DNA of 64,000 nt from Metallyticus violacea (Eukaryota; Arthropoda; Insecta; Mantodea; Metallyticidae): assembly GCA_030762175.1 (NCBI GenBank), contig CM060830.1, positions 51,023,501-51,087,500 on the forward strand, read 5' to 3'. The notes under the pieces are model-generated. The model saw only the letters and a program-made list of their open reading frames with translations, ran no database searches and had not been told where the DNA came from. Each line of letters opens with the position of its first letter. The first letter of the stretch is position 1. Below, one piece after another: positions 35,444-46,384 of the stretch. The translations under genes were made by a program, and so were the position numbers.

Positions 35444-36504
35444 AGGGCTCCTGTTCCATAAAAGTAAAGTCTAATACATTACAAGTGCATTAATACAAGT
35501 CTGTATACAGTTTGGACTTGTAACTTTCTCTTCCACAAAAGGTGTACAACACTTGTACTGTATTACTAATAAGTTACAAGTGATGTCATATGCGCAAGAT
35601 GGAGAAGCATCTGTTTGCAACCAGAATTAGGTTATGTTCGTTCCTTAGTAATAAATTCACATGTTTTAATTTGCAGAACAGATTGTCATTCTTGCTAAAT
35701 TGGTCTTCAATTTTTCTCAGCAATAATGATATTTTAAATACTTTATTATGCATTTATCAATATTCAAGTGTATTAGTTTTTTTTGAATGACAATCACATG
35801 CAGATACATAGCAGCATCAATTTCAGTTGGTGAGAGGTAGCAGAAGGATCAGCTTCCCAATTGCGCTCTGTCATTAAATTTACTATCCATTTGATCATGT
35901 ACATTTATGTAAATTTGTTTATATTGTTTGGCAATCACATTTTCATTAAAACAAAAAAAAATGCGGAAATGGTGTCAAAAGAGGTTATTTTAATTAAGAA
36001 TGAGGATGGAAAGAAATTATTTTAATAGCTGTAGCAAGATCAAAGATGCTGGATTGAAATGTGCATTTGAAACAGTAAAGCCCAATATCAGTCAAAAACT
36101 GTATTTTAATTGCCCTTAATCTACGTTTTCATTGTACTCAGATACTGAATTATTCTTTCTGTATACACATCCCTACTCTTGTTATCATCACTTTTACTAA
36201 TATTTTGCATATCTAAGTCAACGGGTTCCTAAAATTATTAAAAAGGATATCAAAAATTGCACTAGTATTTGGAGTTGCCAACATTTCTACACGTTTAGAG
36301 AAATCTGTACAAGTTACAAATACATGGCTAATATTAATATTTATGTGGAACAAAACAAGGAAAAATCACTCATACACTTATAAGTATGGAATTGTAAAAT
36401 ACAAATGTAGCAGAAATCTTTGTGAAACAGAATTTTACTAATAACTACAAGTTACAAGTCCATACATTTGTAATGTATTAGACTATTTTGTGGAACAGGG
36501 CCCT
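35444..36504. mobile_element. Non-autonomous inverted-repeat DNA element, about 1.06 kb
   Basis: The left end is AGGGCTCCTGTTCCATAAAA. The right end, inverted, is CAGGGCCCTGTTCCACAAAA. Then GTCTAATACATTACAA follows on both sides, and ACTTGTAACTT recurs deeper in, giving imperfect inverted termini of about 100 bp. The interior has only short frames (66 codons or less) and no transposase. A related element lies at 51796-53753. Superfamily not determined, and no clean target duplication was seen. Confidence 0.7.
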
Positions 36505-36655
36505 GATTGTGGAGAAAAATGTATGGGAAACTCATTTTCCTTACCAATCCTATATGTAAATACAGTGTTACAGTGCTGATGAGAAAACATTCCACAACAG
36601 TTTAATTCACGTTCATTGCATTTAAACTGAAAAGTATCAAATTGGTATATTACAG

Positions 36656-37046
36656 ATTGGAGTTTATAGCAAGAAAAGCCCAGTCACACCCACTGCAGAA
36701 ACTCCTGCGGAGGGGCCCCCTCCTAAACGTCAGCGAGCCTTGCAACAATCACAGTCTCCTCCTCTACCAGACACTCCTCTAGCTCTTACTCCTACTTCTC
36801 GACCTAGCCGCAACAGGCATTCTTCCACATCTTCTGTTGAGCCTTGGGAACAGCAGCAGCAACCTAATGAACCTGAGTGTCCACCCAAGGCAGAGCCTCA
36901 GGACAGTGAGACAAGCAGCCCCTCACCACGCTTACTTGCTGTTGAAGAAACCCTTGAAGACAGTGCTGATAGTTCACTTGGAACTGCAGTTGATATTGCC
37001 CATGCCCAAGGAAAACTAGCGGTTTCAGAATCTGCTCAAGTAAAAG
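36656..37046 (+). CDS. BTB-domain gene, third coding exon (disordered linker)
   Basis: The acceptor is TTACAG at 36650-36655 and the donor is GT at 37047 (TAAAAG|GTAAGAA, close to consensus). The 391 bases give residues 125-254 plus one base of a split codon, so the exon ends in phase 1. The frame is open throughout and GC-richer than the flanks. The product is low-complexity: Ser/Pro/Thr-rich near the start, a basic PPPKRQR patch around residues 145-151 that could be a nuclear localisation signal, a short poly-Gln run, then an acidic Ser/Glu stretch. It looks like the disordered linker between a BTB domain and a C-terminal DNA-binding or protein-binding module. The abrupt codon-quality change against the AT-rich intron supports a real exon. 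Function is inferred from position only. Confidence 0.9.
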
Positions 37047-37486
37047 GTAAGAAATCAACTTCACAATGGCATGTCTGCTTATGAAAATATAATTTGGCTT
37101 TCTGCTTTCTCAGATTTTATTTGTGCATGGATTTAGTATTTGCAATTGTATTACATAATAAGATGACAGCTCCAGAAAGAACAGTAACTTTATTTGTTAA
37201 GGTAACAGTATAAGTCCAGTGTGCTTAAAAAGAAAGTGTTTTAATGCAGGATGAATCACTTCTGTGACACATTTCCACTTGTACCTCAAATGTAATATAA
37301 AAAATAACCAGAGTTGCACTTCTAAAAAAGATATATTTCTCAGAACAAAATGGAGATATCTGCCTGACATTTCAGGAGACCATGCAGATCCAGATTACAT
37401 AATGAAACAAAGCTTAGGAATACATAATAAGAAAGCATTGGAAAAATCTAGCATTTCAAATTACAGAACATTTTATTCTTAATTAC

Positions 37487-37610
37487 TAGTGAATCGATTT
37501 AATACTCTTATGCTCCACTTACCATTAACTCACTAGCTAATTAAGAATAAATTAATTGCTTCACTGTATTAGTTCTGACACCATATTAATTTTAAATTTA
37601 ATACAGAACA
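37487..37610. repeat. Fused Penelope-like termini
   Basis: The block TTAATACTCTTATGCTCCAC near 37499 is followed at once by the opposite terminus (TTGCTTCACTGTATTAGTTC at 37557-37576). TTCTTAATTACTAGTGA and CTCACTAGCTAATTAAGAA form short inverted arms. It matches the family of the remnants at 9055 and 57600 with the whole body missing. Confidence 0.6.
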
Positions 37611-37661
37611 TTTATTTATATAAATTTGAATAGTTTGGGATTTTTGCAGTGAAATATAGCA

Positions 37662-37816
37662 TCATATAACAAATTATTTATCAGGAAGTCACTCATATTT
37701 CACTAGTTTTATTCCACTTACTTGGACATGTTTCAAAGGCAAATTTCCTTCCTTGTGCTGACTAGTGAAGTGAACTAGTGAAATTTGAGTGACTTCCTCA
37801 TAAATAATTTGTTACA
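37662..37816. repeat. Palindrome with arms of about 52 bp
   Basis: Left arm 37666-37720 and right arm 37765-37815 are inverted copies (GGAAGTCACTCATATTTCAC against GTGAAATTTGAGTGACTTCC), with a loop of about 44 bases. The loop-side sequence ACTTACTTGGACATGTTTCA resembles PLE 3' ends. The copy is close to intact, so it may be young. No coding content. Confidence 0.65.
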
Positions 37817-38912
37817 TGATTTATTTATATATTTAAAACGGCAACCCCAATGTGCAAAAAAGGACCCCTTATCTCTCATGCATGAATATATATATATGAT
37901 AATTTTCACTGAAATGAATGTAAGGGCAATAAATTACCCCTTTTTCATTGCTTACTTGGATGTGTTGTTTCATTCTTACATTGCGGTCCATAAGTAAACC
38001 TTTTGAGTCTCTGGTCAAATGTCTATATCAATTCTGCAATGATTGCCATCAAGATACACAGTGCACTTCCTCATAAACTTTTTGTTTAGATTTCATTAAA
38101 GCAGTAAAAATAGACGAATATGTGTTGAAAGGTGTTATAGAAAAGTTCTCCCATATGGCAGCATCCCAGTACGAGTCAAGTGTCTCTACATTTTTACATT
38201 GGGCTGTGAATAAAATGTTCTTTGGCTTCTTCTGTCAACAAAATGAACTGCTCATATATTGCAGAACATTTTCAGGGCTTTTGCCCATTCAGAACACAAG
38301 AGTCTTTCATATTATTCACCCATTTGTTGGTTTAGGATAATCTCATTAAACATCCACACCTTTCCCCTTATGAGATAATTTACACAATGTCTCATAGGAG
38401 GCTAACTGTAATTTTTTTACAAAAAAGTTGTACAGAATTTGGATATGGTCTCCGCATCACATTTAATATTTAAATAAGACAGTGCTTTCTTCTTCTATTA
38501 CTGGAAATTTTTCATTGAAATACACTGTTTTGTCTCTCATTTTCTTTATTATATGTTAAAATTTGGTGAGCACATAAATAAAAACATTAGGATCAAAAAG
38601 ATAAATTGCAGCACTAAAATAAACAGCTTCCTTTTAAATAAAATTCAGCATTATTTCTCAAAATACTTCATTCATATTAAAATTATAACTTCCTGGGCTA
38701 TTATGCTATGGTTGATGATTCAGATTAGAATCAAAGCTTTCATTAACTACTTCAGTTGGCATAATCATCAATGGAGATGTAAATCTTATGACTAACTGAT
38801 GGCATATGTGATGCTGGAAAATGTTATCAAGTAGCATTGTTTTATGTTGGAGATAGTAGGTAATTGTATGTGCAGGGTTGGTGAAAGATATTTATTGACT
38901 AGAACCAGTTTA

Positions 38913-41022
38913 TAAGTCTTGTACTTACGAAGCTGTTGACAATGGAGTGGCAATCTACTTCAACTCATGTATACACATTCTTACACTAACTCCATTCACT
39001 TACTCTTAAGTAAGACGCATTTCGGGAGAATCTCTCCCATCTTCAGTTGCTGACTGAACCTCTGCTATTTGAAAATATGGCTGGACAAACTGCTGTTCCT
39101 GTGGTGGCCTCTGTTGGTTGAAGTAGGAAGTCGCTGAGCTCGTCTATGGGGGGAAACTCGAAATTCATTAGGCTTTGTTTGTTTTTCAGTATGAAAATTC
39201 TTTCCCAAGTGGACAACTCCAAAGGGCTGTGAAGATGTTTCAACAGCTTTATTCCCGGTTTTCTTTCATAAATCATATTTATTTTCATACATAAATAGGG
39301 TTGAAAATATGCTAAAAGGAAAAGATTACAAACCAATTGAAAAGAATCCTCTCAGAAAATGCAATAAAATGTTATACAAAACATTAAAAGATGTCAAAAC
39401 ACTATCCACTACTGTAAAACAGAATATCACACAGAGTAATCCAGTACTACCCAGGCTATATGCACTACCGAAGTTACATAAAAATGATAACAGTATGAGA
39501 CCAATAATAAACAATATCAATTCACCCACATACCAGGTAGCAAAAAAATTGACCAAAATCTTCAATTCTTTTAAGAGATTCCAAAGTTTGAGCATTAAAA
39601 ATTCAATTGGCCTAGTTAAAAAACTTGAAAATAGCAGAATTGCACCTGGAGATATAATGGTTTCATTTGATGTAAAAGCCTTATTCCCAAGCATACCTAC
39701 AGAGAAACTCATGCTTATGCTAAAGAAATGGTTAACAACAATAAATTTAAAAACAGAAGAAATAGAAGACTTAGTAAAACTTACTAATATCTGCATTCAA
39801 CAAAATTACTTCAGCTTCAACAACAAATATTACCAACAAGTTACAGGCCTGGCTATGGGAAACCCTTTGTCACCTTTTCTAGCAGAATTATTCATGAGCT
39901 CATTTGAAATACACATCACAAAAGCCTTTCCTTTAATTTTCAAGTCATGGTATAGGTATGTGGATGACATTTTTGCAATAGTACCAAAGAAACTGTCAAC
40001 AGATGCCCTGAAACTTCTTAATTTGCAACATAAATCCATACAATTTACTATAGAAGAAGAAAGAAATGGGTGGCTACCATTTTTAGATTTAAAAATTATA
40101 AGAAATGGAGATGGTTTAAATTTTGGAATTCACAGAAAAGAAACACATACAGAAAACTACATTAAAAATAAGAGTTATAACCCCATTCCACATAAATATG
40201 CAATTTTTTACAGTTTGGCACACAGAGTGATGAATATTCCACTCACAAAAGCAGAATACAAAATGGAATATAAACAAATAATACAGACAGCTATAAAGAA
40301 TGGTTTCAACAACGACACGGTGATAAAAATTATCAAAAAATCAAAAAGACAAAAAGAGATAAGAGAAGTTTCCACATTGAAAAATATACAAGAAGAATTC
40401 AAATTCAAAAGTTTCACATACCATCCAATTTACCACAACAAGTTCAAAAAAATCTTCAAAGAACATGGAATAATTTTAGCCCCAAGGAACAGATACAACA
40501 TCAAGAATTTGTTAGGTTGCACTCTAAAAGACCCCATACCACCAGAACAGAAATCAGGAATTTATGAAATAAAATGTGCAGATTGTGAACAGAGCTACAT
40601 AGGAAAAACAAAAAGAAATCTGGAAATTCGAAGGAAAGAACATTTTAGAAACATTCGATTCAAACAGGTGGATAAATCAGCAGTGGCAGCTCACTTTTGA
40701 ACCAAAAATCATGAAATAAAACCGGGAATAAAGCTGTTGAAACATCTTCACAGCCCTTTGGAGTTGTCCACTTGGGAAAGAATTTTCATACTGAAAAACA
40801 AACAAAGCCTAATGAATTTCGAGTTTCCCCCCATAGACGAGCTCAGCGACTTCCTACTTCAACCAACAGAGGCCACCACAGGAACAGCAGTTTGTCCAGC
40901 CACATTTTCAAATAGCAGAGGTTCAGTCAGCAACTGAAGATGGGGGAGATTCTCCCGAAACGCGTCTTACTTAAGAGTAAGTGAATGGAGTTAGTGTAAG
41001 AATGTGTATACATGAGTTGAAG
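38913..41022 (+). mobile_element. Penelope-like element with inverted 3' ends and a 13-bp target-site duplication
   Basis: Best-preserved element in the window. A 13-base direct repeat, TAGAACCAGTTTA, lies at 38900-38912 and 41023-41035, just outside the element, as expected of a target-site duplication. The body is a 5'-truncated Penelope-like element (PLE) with a 463-codon frame at 39309-40700. Its 3' region at about 40719-41022 is repeated in reverse orientation at about 38956-39262, so the insertion starts and ends with inverted copies of its own 3' end. The left end carries about 43 extra bases, found also near 33705-33745. PLEs are known for variable terminal-repeat arrangements, both tandem and inverted. 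It sits inside intron 3 of the BTB gene in the same orientation as the gene. Confidence 0.9.
39309..40700 (+). CDS. Penelope-like reverse transcriptase with GIY-YIG endonuclease, truncated
   Basis: Open frame of 463 codons from ATG. In order: the PLE-typical LYALPKLHK motif at residues 50-58; SFDVKALFPSIP around residues 117-128, holding the first catalytic Asp; GLAMGNPLSP about 50 residues later; and the YRYVDDIFAIV catalytic motif with Asp at 219-220, intact. The GIY-YIG nuclease starts at residue 417 (GIY 417-419, YIG 430-432), with the Cys-x2-Cys between them that marks PLE endonucleases, then KEHFRNIRFKQVDKSAVAAHF. Known PLE proteins are longer at both ends. Here the N-terminus is lost at the junction with the inverted 3' end near 39265-39310. 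The TGA at 40698 replaces what related copies read as Trp, cutting off about 79 further codons that remain readable to 40937. All visible catalytic motifs are intact, but the element is not complete. Confidence 0.92.
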   Translation: MLKGKDYKPIEKNPLRKCNKMLYKTLKDVKTLSTTVKQNITQSNPVLPRLYALPKLHKNDNSMRPIINNINSPTYQVAKKLTKIFNSFKRFQSLSIKNSIGLVKKLENSRIAPGDIMVSFDVKALFPSIPTEKLMLMLKKWLTTINLKTEEIEDLVKLTNICIQQNYFSFNNKYYQQVTGLAMGNPLSPFLAELFMSSFEIHITKAFPLIFKSWYRYVDDIFAIVPKKLSTDALKLLNLQHKSIQFTIEEERNGWLPFLDLKIIRNGDGLNFGIHRKETHTENYIKNKSYNPIPHKYAIFYSLAHRVMNIPLTKAEYKMEYKQIIQTAIKNGFNNDTVIKIIKKSKRQKEIREVSTLKNIQEEFKFKSFTYHPIYHNKFKKIFKEHGIILAPRNRYNIKNLLGCTLKDPIPPEQKSGIYEIKCADCEQSYIGKTKRNLEIRRKEHFRNIRFKQVDKSAVAAHF

Positions 41023-41695
41023 TAGAACCAGTTTACTTGTTTGGCTGATCATCCTACTGTCTTTGTTTTGTTTTTTTTTTTCCAAGGATTTTTCATCTAT
41101 AAGGCTTCCTTCTGTCCATGTTAAAATAACTATTGGTTCATATAATTATTTCTAAAACTTGAATTTGAAAGAGAAATACATATTAGTGAAAGTGATAAAA
41201 ACAAAAGAGAAGGGATAGCCTTATTTTGTTTTGGAAAATGCAATATGTATTCTATTTTATTGCAAGGGAACTTAATGATGATTGAAGGTGATTGAAGAGA
41301 AAAGAACTAGTAATGAAGATTTTTAATGTTTAAAGGCAAATAAATTTGGAAAGTTTCTAGGAAAAGTTAAGTTAAAGTGACATGGGCTGTTGAAAAGAGT
41401 CAAATGACGAAAGAACAAATATTTGACTACATTAATAAGTAGCATACCAACATTGAACTTATGGTTGTATGGGATGTCTTTAGTTCTCTGGATACCAGTA
41501 GGTAACTACTGATTAATCTGGGATGTAGGCTTGTTGGAATTTATTTATTTAATAGATTTATTCTTTATATATATATATATATATTTTATGTTGTTTGATA
41601 TGTTGGGATCTACTATAGAAATAATGACCAGTGTCAGAATCTGTAGCCATCCACTACTTTATAATTTACTTTGCACTTAATAAAGTACTCATTCA

Positions 41696-42845
41696 TAACT
41701 GCAAGATACTTCCAGGCTGAGGAGCCATGGATCTGCTGGAATCCTCCTGTCCAAATGTTTCATTCACTGCTGGAGATGCCGTCATATTTATGCAGGGAAT
41801 AGATGAAGAACTGCCCCTCTTCTTCAGGTATGATTGACTTTGAGTGAACCGGCTTAGGCAGAGGTTAGGGTGTTTGAAAATTTTGATTGACTTGCATTGT
41901 GTCTAGTCTAATGTTGTAGTGCGAAGTGGATGACAGGAGGCTTGTCTCTTTGTACCAGATAAGGTGTTCCCACTCTGCCCACAGTGCAAGGGCATCAGAG
42001 GAGATCTGAAGTTCAAAGAGCACTGCACTCCTACAAACATCACACAACCAGACTAAAGCCAGAACAAAGATTAAAGGCATGGTCTTTTTGCCATACTTTG
42101 GGAATGTCACAGTCCACATTGATAATTGACTCCAGTGCCACAACATCAGAACCATTATCAAGTCTACCATATAAATTGCAAATTTGCTATGCTCAGCCAG
42201 GCACCTCAGGAACCAGCCCACTTAAGATTCCAGATTCCCTGATCTGTGCAGTGTGCATAAAGCACAACCCAGCGGAGCATTAACACAGGCTTGCAGAACA
42301 AAGGAGATGCTGTGCCTGGGCCATATTGGAAAGTTCTCAGTTACCGAATGTGCACTGTGGGCAGAGAGGAAATACATCATGCAGTATAGAGACAAGCCTT
42401 CAGTCATCCATCTTGCACTATCATGCTAAACTAATGCTAGGCAATAGAAATCTTCAAACAAGTTAACAACTTCAACAAGGAAGAAACTATCGAACTGAAC
42501 AAAAATTGGCATCCAATATGGAGTACATTGAAATAGGCACAAACACTCAGACCATCCAAACCAATCAGGAAGCAGTAGTGATGTGGTGACAGCCATTACT
42601 CCTCCACTTTTGCCTAAGCCAGTTCATTCAGGCCAATCATGTGTAAGGGGGAAAGGGCAGCTCTCCATCTGCTCCCTGTATAAATATAATGGCACCTCCA
42701 GCCAATGGATCAGCTGCATCTAAACCTTCACCAAGAAGACTGAAGATGTTCACCACAGACTGAACTAAACATCTGGATAAGAGGATTCCAGCAGGCAGAG
42801 ACTCAACTGGAAATTTCTTGCAGTTATGATTGTGACTAGCTGTGA
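41696..42845. mobile_element. Penelope-like 3' ends in inverted arrangement (second family)
   Basis: The + strand from 42290 to 42530 translates, over frameshifts, to the C-terminus of a PLE (an HYHAKL piece, then EIYKQVNNFNKEETIELNKN). A 3' UTR with TATAAATATAATGGCACC at 42678-42695 follows. The left half, 41696-42000, is the reverse complement of the same parts (TGCCGTCATATTTATGCAGG at 41778-41797; the C-terminal part at 41865-42000). So only two 3' ends facing opposite ways remain, as in the neighbouring element at 38913. It is older and more diverged. Frames at 41865-42283 are products of this palindromic structure rather than host genes. Confidence 0.75.
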
Positions 42846-43299
42846 AAGCCTAAGCTTACTGAAAGCATTAATTCATTATAACTGCTTTGTTTTCTAAGCA
42901 GGGTTTTATAGCATTTTGCGAGAGCTAGGGTAGATAGTTCTGGTTGGTTCAGTCTGAACTGATGTTGATAAATATTCACTGTTTTATAGATACTGTGATT
43001 ATACCAATGTGTACTTTTCTAAATTTACAGGTAATTTTAATACTTACATGCTAATAAGGATATCTTTAGAATCCTTGACCAAATTAAGCATTTGGCCGAT
43101 TATAATGGTGGAAAAGAAGATTATTTTTAAGCCCTTTTCCAAAAATGCAGTCTCCCACTGAAATTGGTCAAGAATTCCAGGATCCCTTACTATTCCTGTG
43201 GCATGTAAAATTCCCTGTGAATGTGGGAAAATAGACATTGGCTTGATCAAATGATCATAAAATAGCAAACATGTTAGCATCACCACATTAGATTGAATA

Positions 43300-44040
43300 G
43301 TAAGAATAATGGATATTATTGTACGATTTAGTTGAACTACACACTCTTAATGCTTCACTTGCCATAATATATAGGACCAATTTCGAGAACATTTTTTCTC
43401 ATAATCAGCTAGGCTAAAATTTAAGTGTCAGATAATTCATTAAGCTGTGGGAATGTGTACTTTGCTCTGGGGAATACAGGCAAAATTATTAAAATCACTA
43501 CAAGGATCTACAGAACTAGCAATGTGGGAGAAAATCTACATCTACAAATACAAAGACGGTCTAATGAACTTCGACACTGTGGGCAATGAAAACATAAAAC
43601 TACAATAAATTCATGTGATATATGTAGTACTAAACACTCTTATTGCTTCACTTACTTGTGTGATATTTAGAACCAATTTTAAATATCACAAAGTAAGTGA
43701 ACAATACGAGTGCTTAGTACAACATATATCACATGGATTTATTCATATTGGCTTCACTGTGTTAGTTCCATATATTTTTTTTAAAATAATTTCTTTTTAA
43801 AAGATATGTTTTAATAAAACTATAAGTTTATCACACTGCCACCAGAGCAGAATACACACTCCCACACTTAACGGATTATCTGACAGTTGAATTTGAATTT
43901 TAGCTTAGCTGAAGATGAGAACAAAATGTTCTCAAAACCGGTTCTATATATTATGACAAGTAAGTGAAGCATTAAGAGTGTATAGTTCAACTAAATCATA
44001 CAATAATATCAATTATATGTTTGGCTTCACTGTGCAAAAT
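43300..44040. mobile_element. Penelope-like remnant with inverted 3' termini and internal palindrome
   Basis: The terminus TAGTTGAACTACACACTCTT near 43329 has its inverse at 43960-44000 (AAGAGTGTATAGTTCAACTA). Inside, 43490-43610 translates in + as a PLE C-terminus (AMWEKIYIYKYKDGLMNFD). A palindrome occupies 43604-43743. The stretch from 43840 to 43960 is a second 3' UTR copy with CCACCAGAGCAGAATACACA. All parts are from the family seen at 32935 and 61380. Confidence 0.72.
43604..43743. repeat. Near-perfect palindrome with 63-65 bp arms
   Basis: Left arm 43604-43668 and right arm 43681-43743 are inverted copies with few mismatches. The loop is 12 bases (43669-43680). For example, CATGTGATATATGTAGTACT pairs with AGTACAACATATATCACATG. 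It lies inside the PLE remnant 43300-44040. Confidence 0.75.
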
Positions 44041-44178
44041 CTAATTTACATTTTAATTTTTAAGAATAATCTGTTATAGTGGAATATGCTCTTACATAAT
44101 GCCATGTGCAAAATCTAATTTACATTTTAATTTTTAAGAATAATCTGTTATAGTGGAATATGCTCTTACATAATGCCA
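44031..44178. repeat. Perfect tandem duplication, 74-bp unit
   Basis: Units 44031-44104 and 44105-44178 appear identical (start TGTGCAAAATCTAATTTACA, end CTTACATAATGCCA). It immediately follows the PLE terminus, so the duplication is recent relative to that decayed insertion. Confidence 0.9.
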
Positions 44179-44949
44179 TGTTAATTGCAAAAACCATTGG
44201 TTATTTTAATTTGGCCAAAAGGAAGCCCTAGATATAAAGCAACATACGTGGATAATAAACAAAGACGTTAGAATGAAAGTAAGCCATACTTGGAAGTCAG
44301 GTATGAACTTCATGCACAAACAACAGTACCACACATTCCCAACATCAACCCAAAAACCAGCTACATCTTAACACCATCTTCCAGCATCATTTGCCATCAG
44401 CTAATTGTAAGATTCAAAACACTACTGAAGATGCTGACCAAAGTAGATAGCAAAAGTTTTTATTCTAAACCCACCACTGACCAAAGTAATAGCCTGGAAA
44501 GTAGTAATTTTAATAATATTGAGTGATCATGAGAGCCCAAAGTTATTTGTTTTTAATTTGTTATATTTATTTTCAATTTATTGAAACATTCTTTGTAATT
44601 AACAGGACACCATAAAGGCAAGATAAAATAATTACAACTTATAATGTACTGAAAACACAGAAATAGCAAAAGAGATGAAGTTAACAACACAATTTATACA
44701 AATAAGAAAATGACATTGACTTGAAAGTTAAAAAAAAAAAAAAAATAGTAAAACAAAACAAAAACAAATAATACAAGAACTGAATATATTCTAATGGCAA
44801 ATAGGTAGCCAATTTAAAATTTCAAAGCCGTTTATTTAATTTTATTTTAAACTATGCAGTGGTACTTCCTCAGCAACAAAATAACTCTCTTTCACAGCCA
44901 GCACCTGATTACAAACTTAAGTTTATTTATATTTACACTTTTTTTAATG

Positions 44950-45212
44950 ATGTCTAATGCCCATTTTTACTACTGAGGTACCACAGGCAGTGAATACTAA
45001 TGATACGTGAGATGAAATATATTGGGAAAGGATTTTTTTAGGAAGGAAACATTCCAGACCTAAGTTTAGGGTACCTCTCCAGCATTTGCCATTTATGAGG
45101 ACTGAGGAAAACCTGGAAAAAACCTGTCAGAGGGATGGTTCTGGTGGGATTCAAACCCCAGACCTCCCATTCATGAGTCCATACCTTAATGACCTTGGCT
45201 ACCCGAGGCAGT
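44950..45212 (-). mobile_element. tRNA-derived SINE, second family
   Basis: Nearly full copy. On + it has the tail ATGCCCATTTTTACTACTGA, body CATTTGCCATTTATGAGGAC, B box GGATTCAAACCCCAGACCTC (complement of GGGGTTTGAATCC), and A box within TTAATGACCTTGGCTACCCG. A tRNA-like head of about 75 bases is visible on minus. Confidence 0.82.
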
Positions 45213-45359
45213 TAACATTGGAATGAAAAGAATCAAAAAAGAAAATGCTCTGTATTTTAAAACCCATTAAACTATGAACCAACTTGCAGTTATTGCCATA
45301 GTTAAGAGCGGCATCATAGAGTGGTGCAAACAAAATCATACAGAATTACCTTAACTATT

Positions 45360-45610
45360 TTAAAGGGGTTTTCCTACGAACTCTATGAAAGGAGGTGCTG
45401 AAACTGGCCACCATTTTTGTCTATATATTTTAGGCACCTTTTTAAAAAACATTTCATCACTCATTGTAGTTCACATTGAGTAATATTGACTATTTCACAG
45501 ATAAATATTTTGTTTCAGTTCTTCAAAGGTGTATAGGTTTGACTTGTTTATGGTATTTTTTAATTTACCCCAGAGATAAAAGTCTTACGGGATCAAATCC
45601 GACGACTTTG
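45360..45610 (-). pseudogene. Transposase C-terminal fragment
   Basis: Minus-strand translation over frameshifts gives LWGKLKNTINKSNLYTFEEL and FFKKVPKIYRQK, matching the LWGxLKxxVYxTxPxTLEEL end of insect Tc1/mariner-like transposases. No frame longer than about 40 codons survives. Confidence 0.5.
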
Positions 45611-45839
45611 ATGCCTATCATAGGCATGTGTTTATTAATTGACTTCTAATGATCCATTATGTTGTCTACCAACAAGTTGAAAAGAATTGGACTCATTTAG
45701 CCCTGTCTAAGACCCTGATCTTGATTAACGATGAATGTTGAGAAAACATTAGGTACAGGAAGTATATAAATTATTTGCAAAAATAAATAAAGTCAGTATA
45801 TAAGGAAACAGTATATTTTACATTAATTTTACGTATTAC

Positions 45840-46150
45840 CATGACACATCTGCCCACAAAAATGTTTTAGCAATAGCAAATCTAAAGGATCTGCTATACG
45901 AATTGTTGGAGTATCTGCCCTACTCCCCAGATCTGGCTCCCCTAGACTTCAATTTCTTCCCAAAGCTCAAACTTTTCTCACAAGACAATATTTTTCTTCA
46001 AACCAGGAGGCAATTGCAGTGGTAGATGCCTATATTGCAGACCTTTTAGAAAGGCATTAAAGGGATGGAATAACAGTGCTGAAATATCACTGGAATAAGT
46101 GCCTTGCTCTTAAAGGAGATTTTGTCAAAAAACATACTCTCTGAACAATA
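45840..46150 (+). pseudogene. mariner C-terminal fragment (SETMAR-type lineage)
   Basis: In +: HDTSAHKNVLAIANLKDLLY, then ELLEYLPYSPDLAPLDFNFF, then PKLKLFSQDNIF. Then, frameshifted, SNQEAIAVVDAYIADLLERH and LKGDFVKKH. These are the second and third Asp of the DD34D triad (HDxxxAH and YSPDLAPxDF) and the C-terminus. The N-terminal half is absent. Confidence 0.8.
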
Positions 46151-46384
46151 GTTTCACATGTTGATTGGTAGGCCAAGAACTTTTCCAAAACACCTTCATA
46201 AGTTGTGACTATGGGTGTGGATAAATGGGACAAACAGGAAGATCATTATAAGCAATACAGAAAGAACACAAAGACACCTAAAGTATTCATAGACAGAAAA
46301 ATCTGCTCCAACGAAACATATGAGCGTAGGTTCATAAGTTGCCAGCCTAACCATTTTCTAGGTATGATAGAGACAAACACTGTT

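Noticed and set aside
39326..39796. 156-codon minus-strand frame
   Set aside because: Antisense shadow of the Penelope-like reverse transcriptase frame at 39309-40700.
41865..42283. Overlapping 118-codon and 99-codon frames on opposite strands
   Set aside because: Lie on inverted PLE 3' regions (41696-42845); minus-frame residues match PLE C-terminal sequence in part, the rest is shadow.
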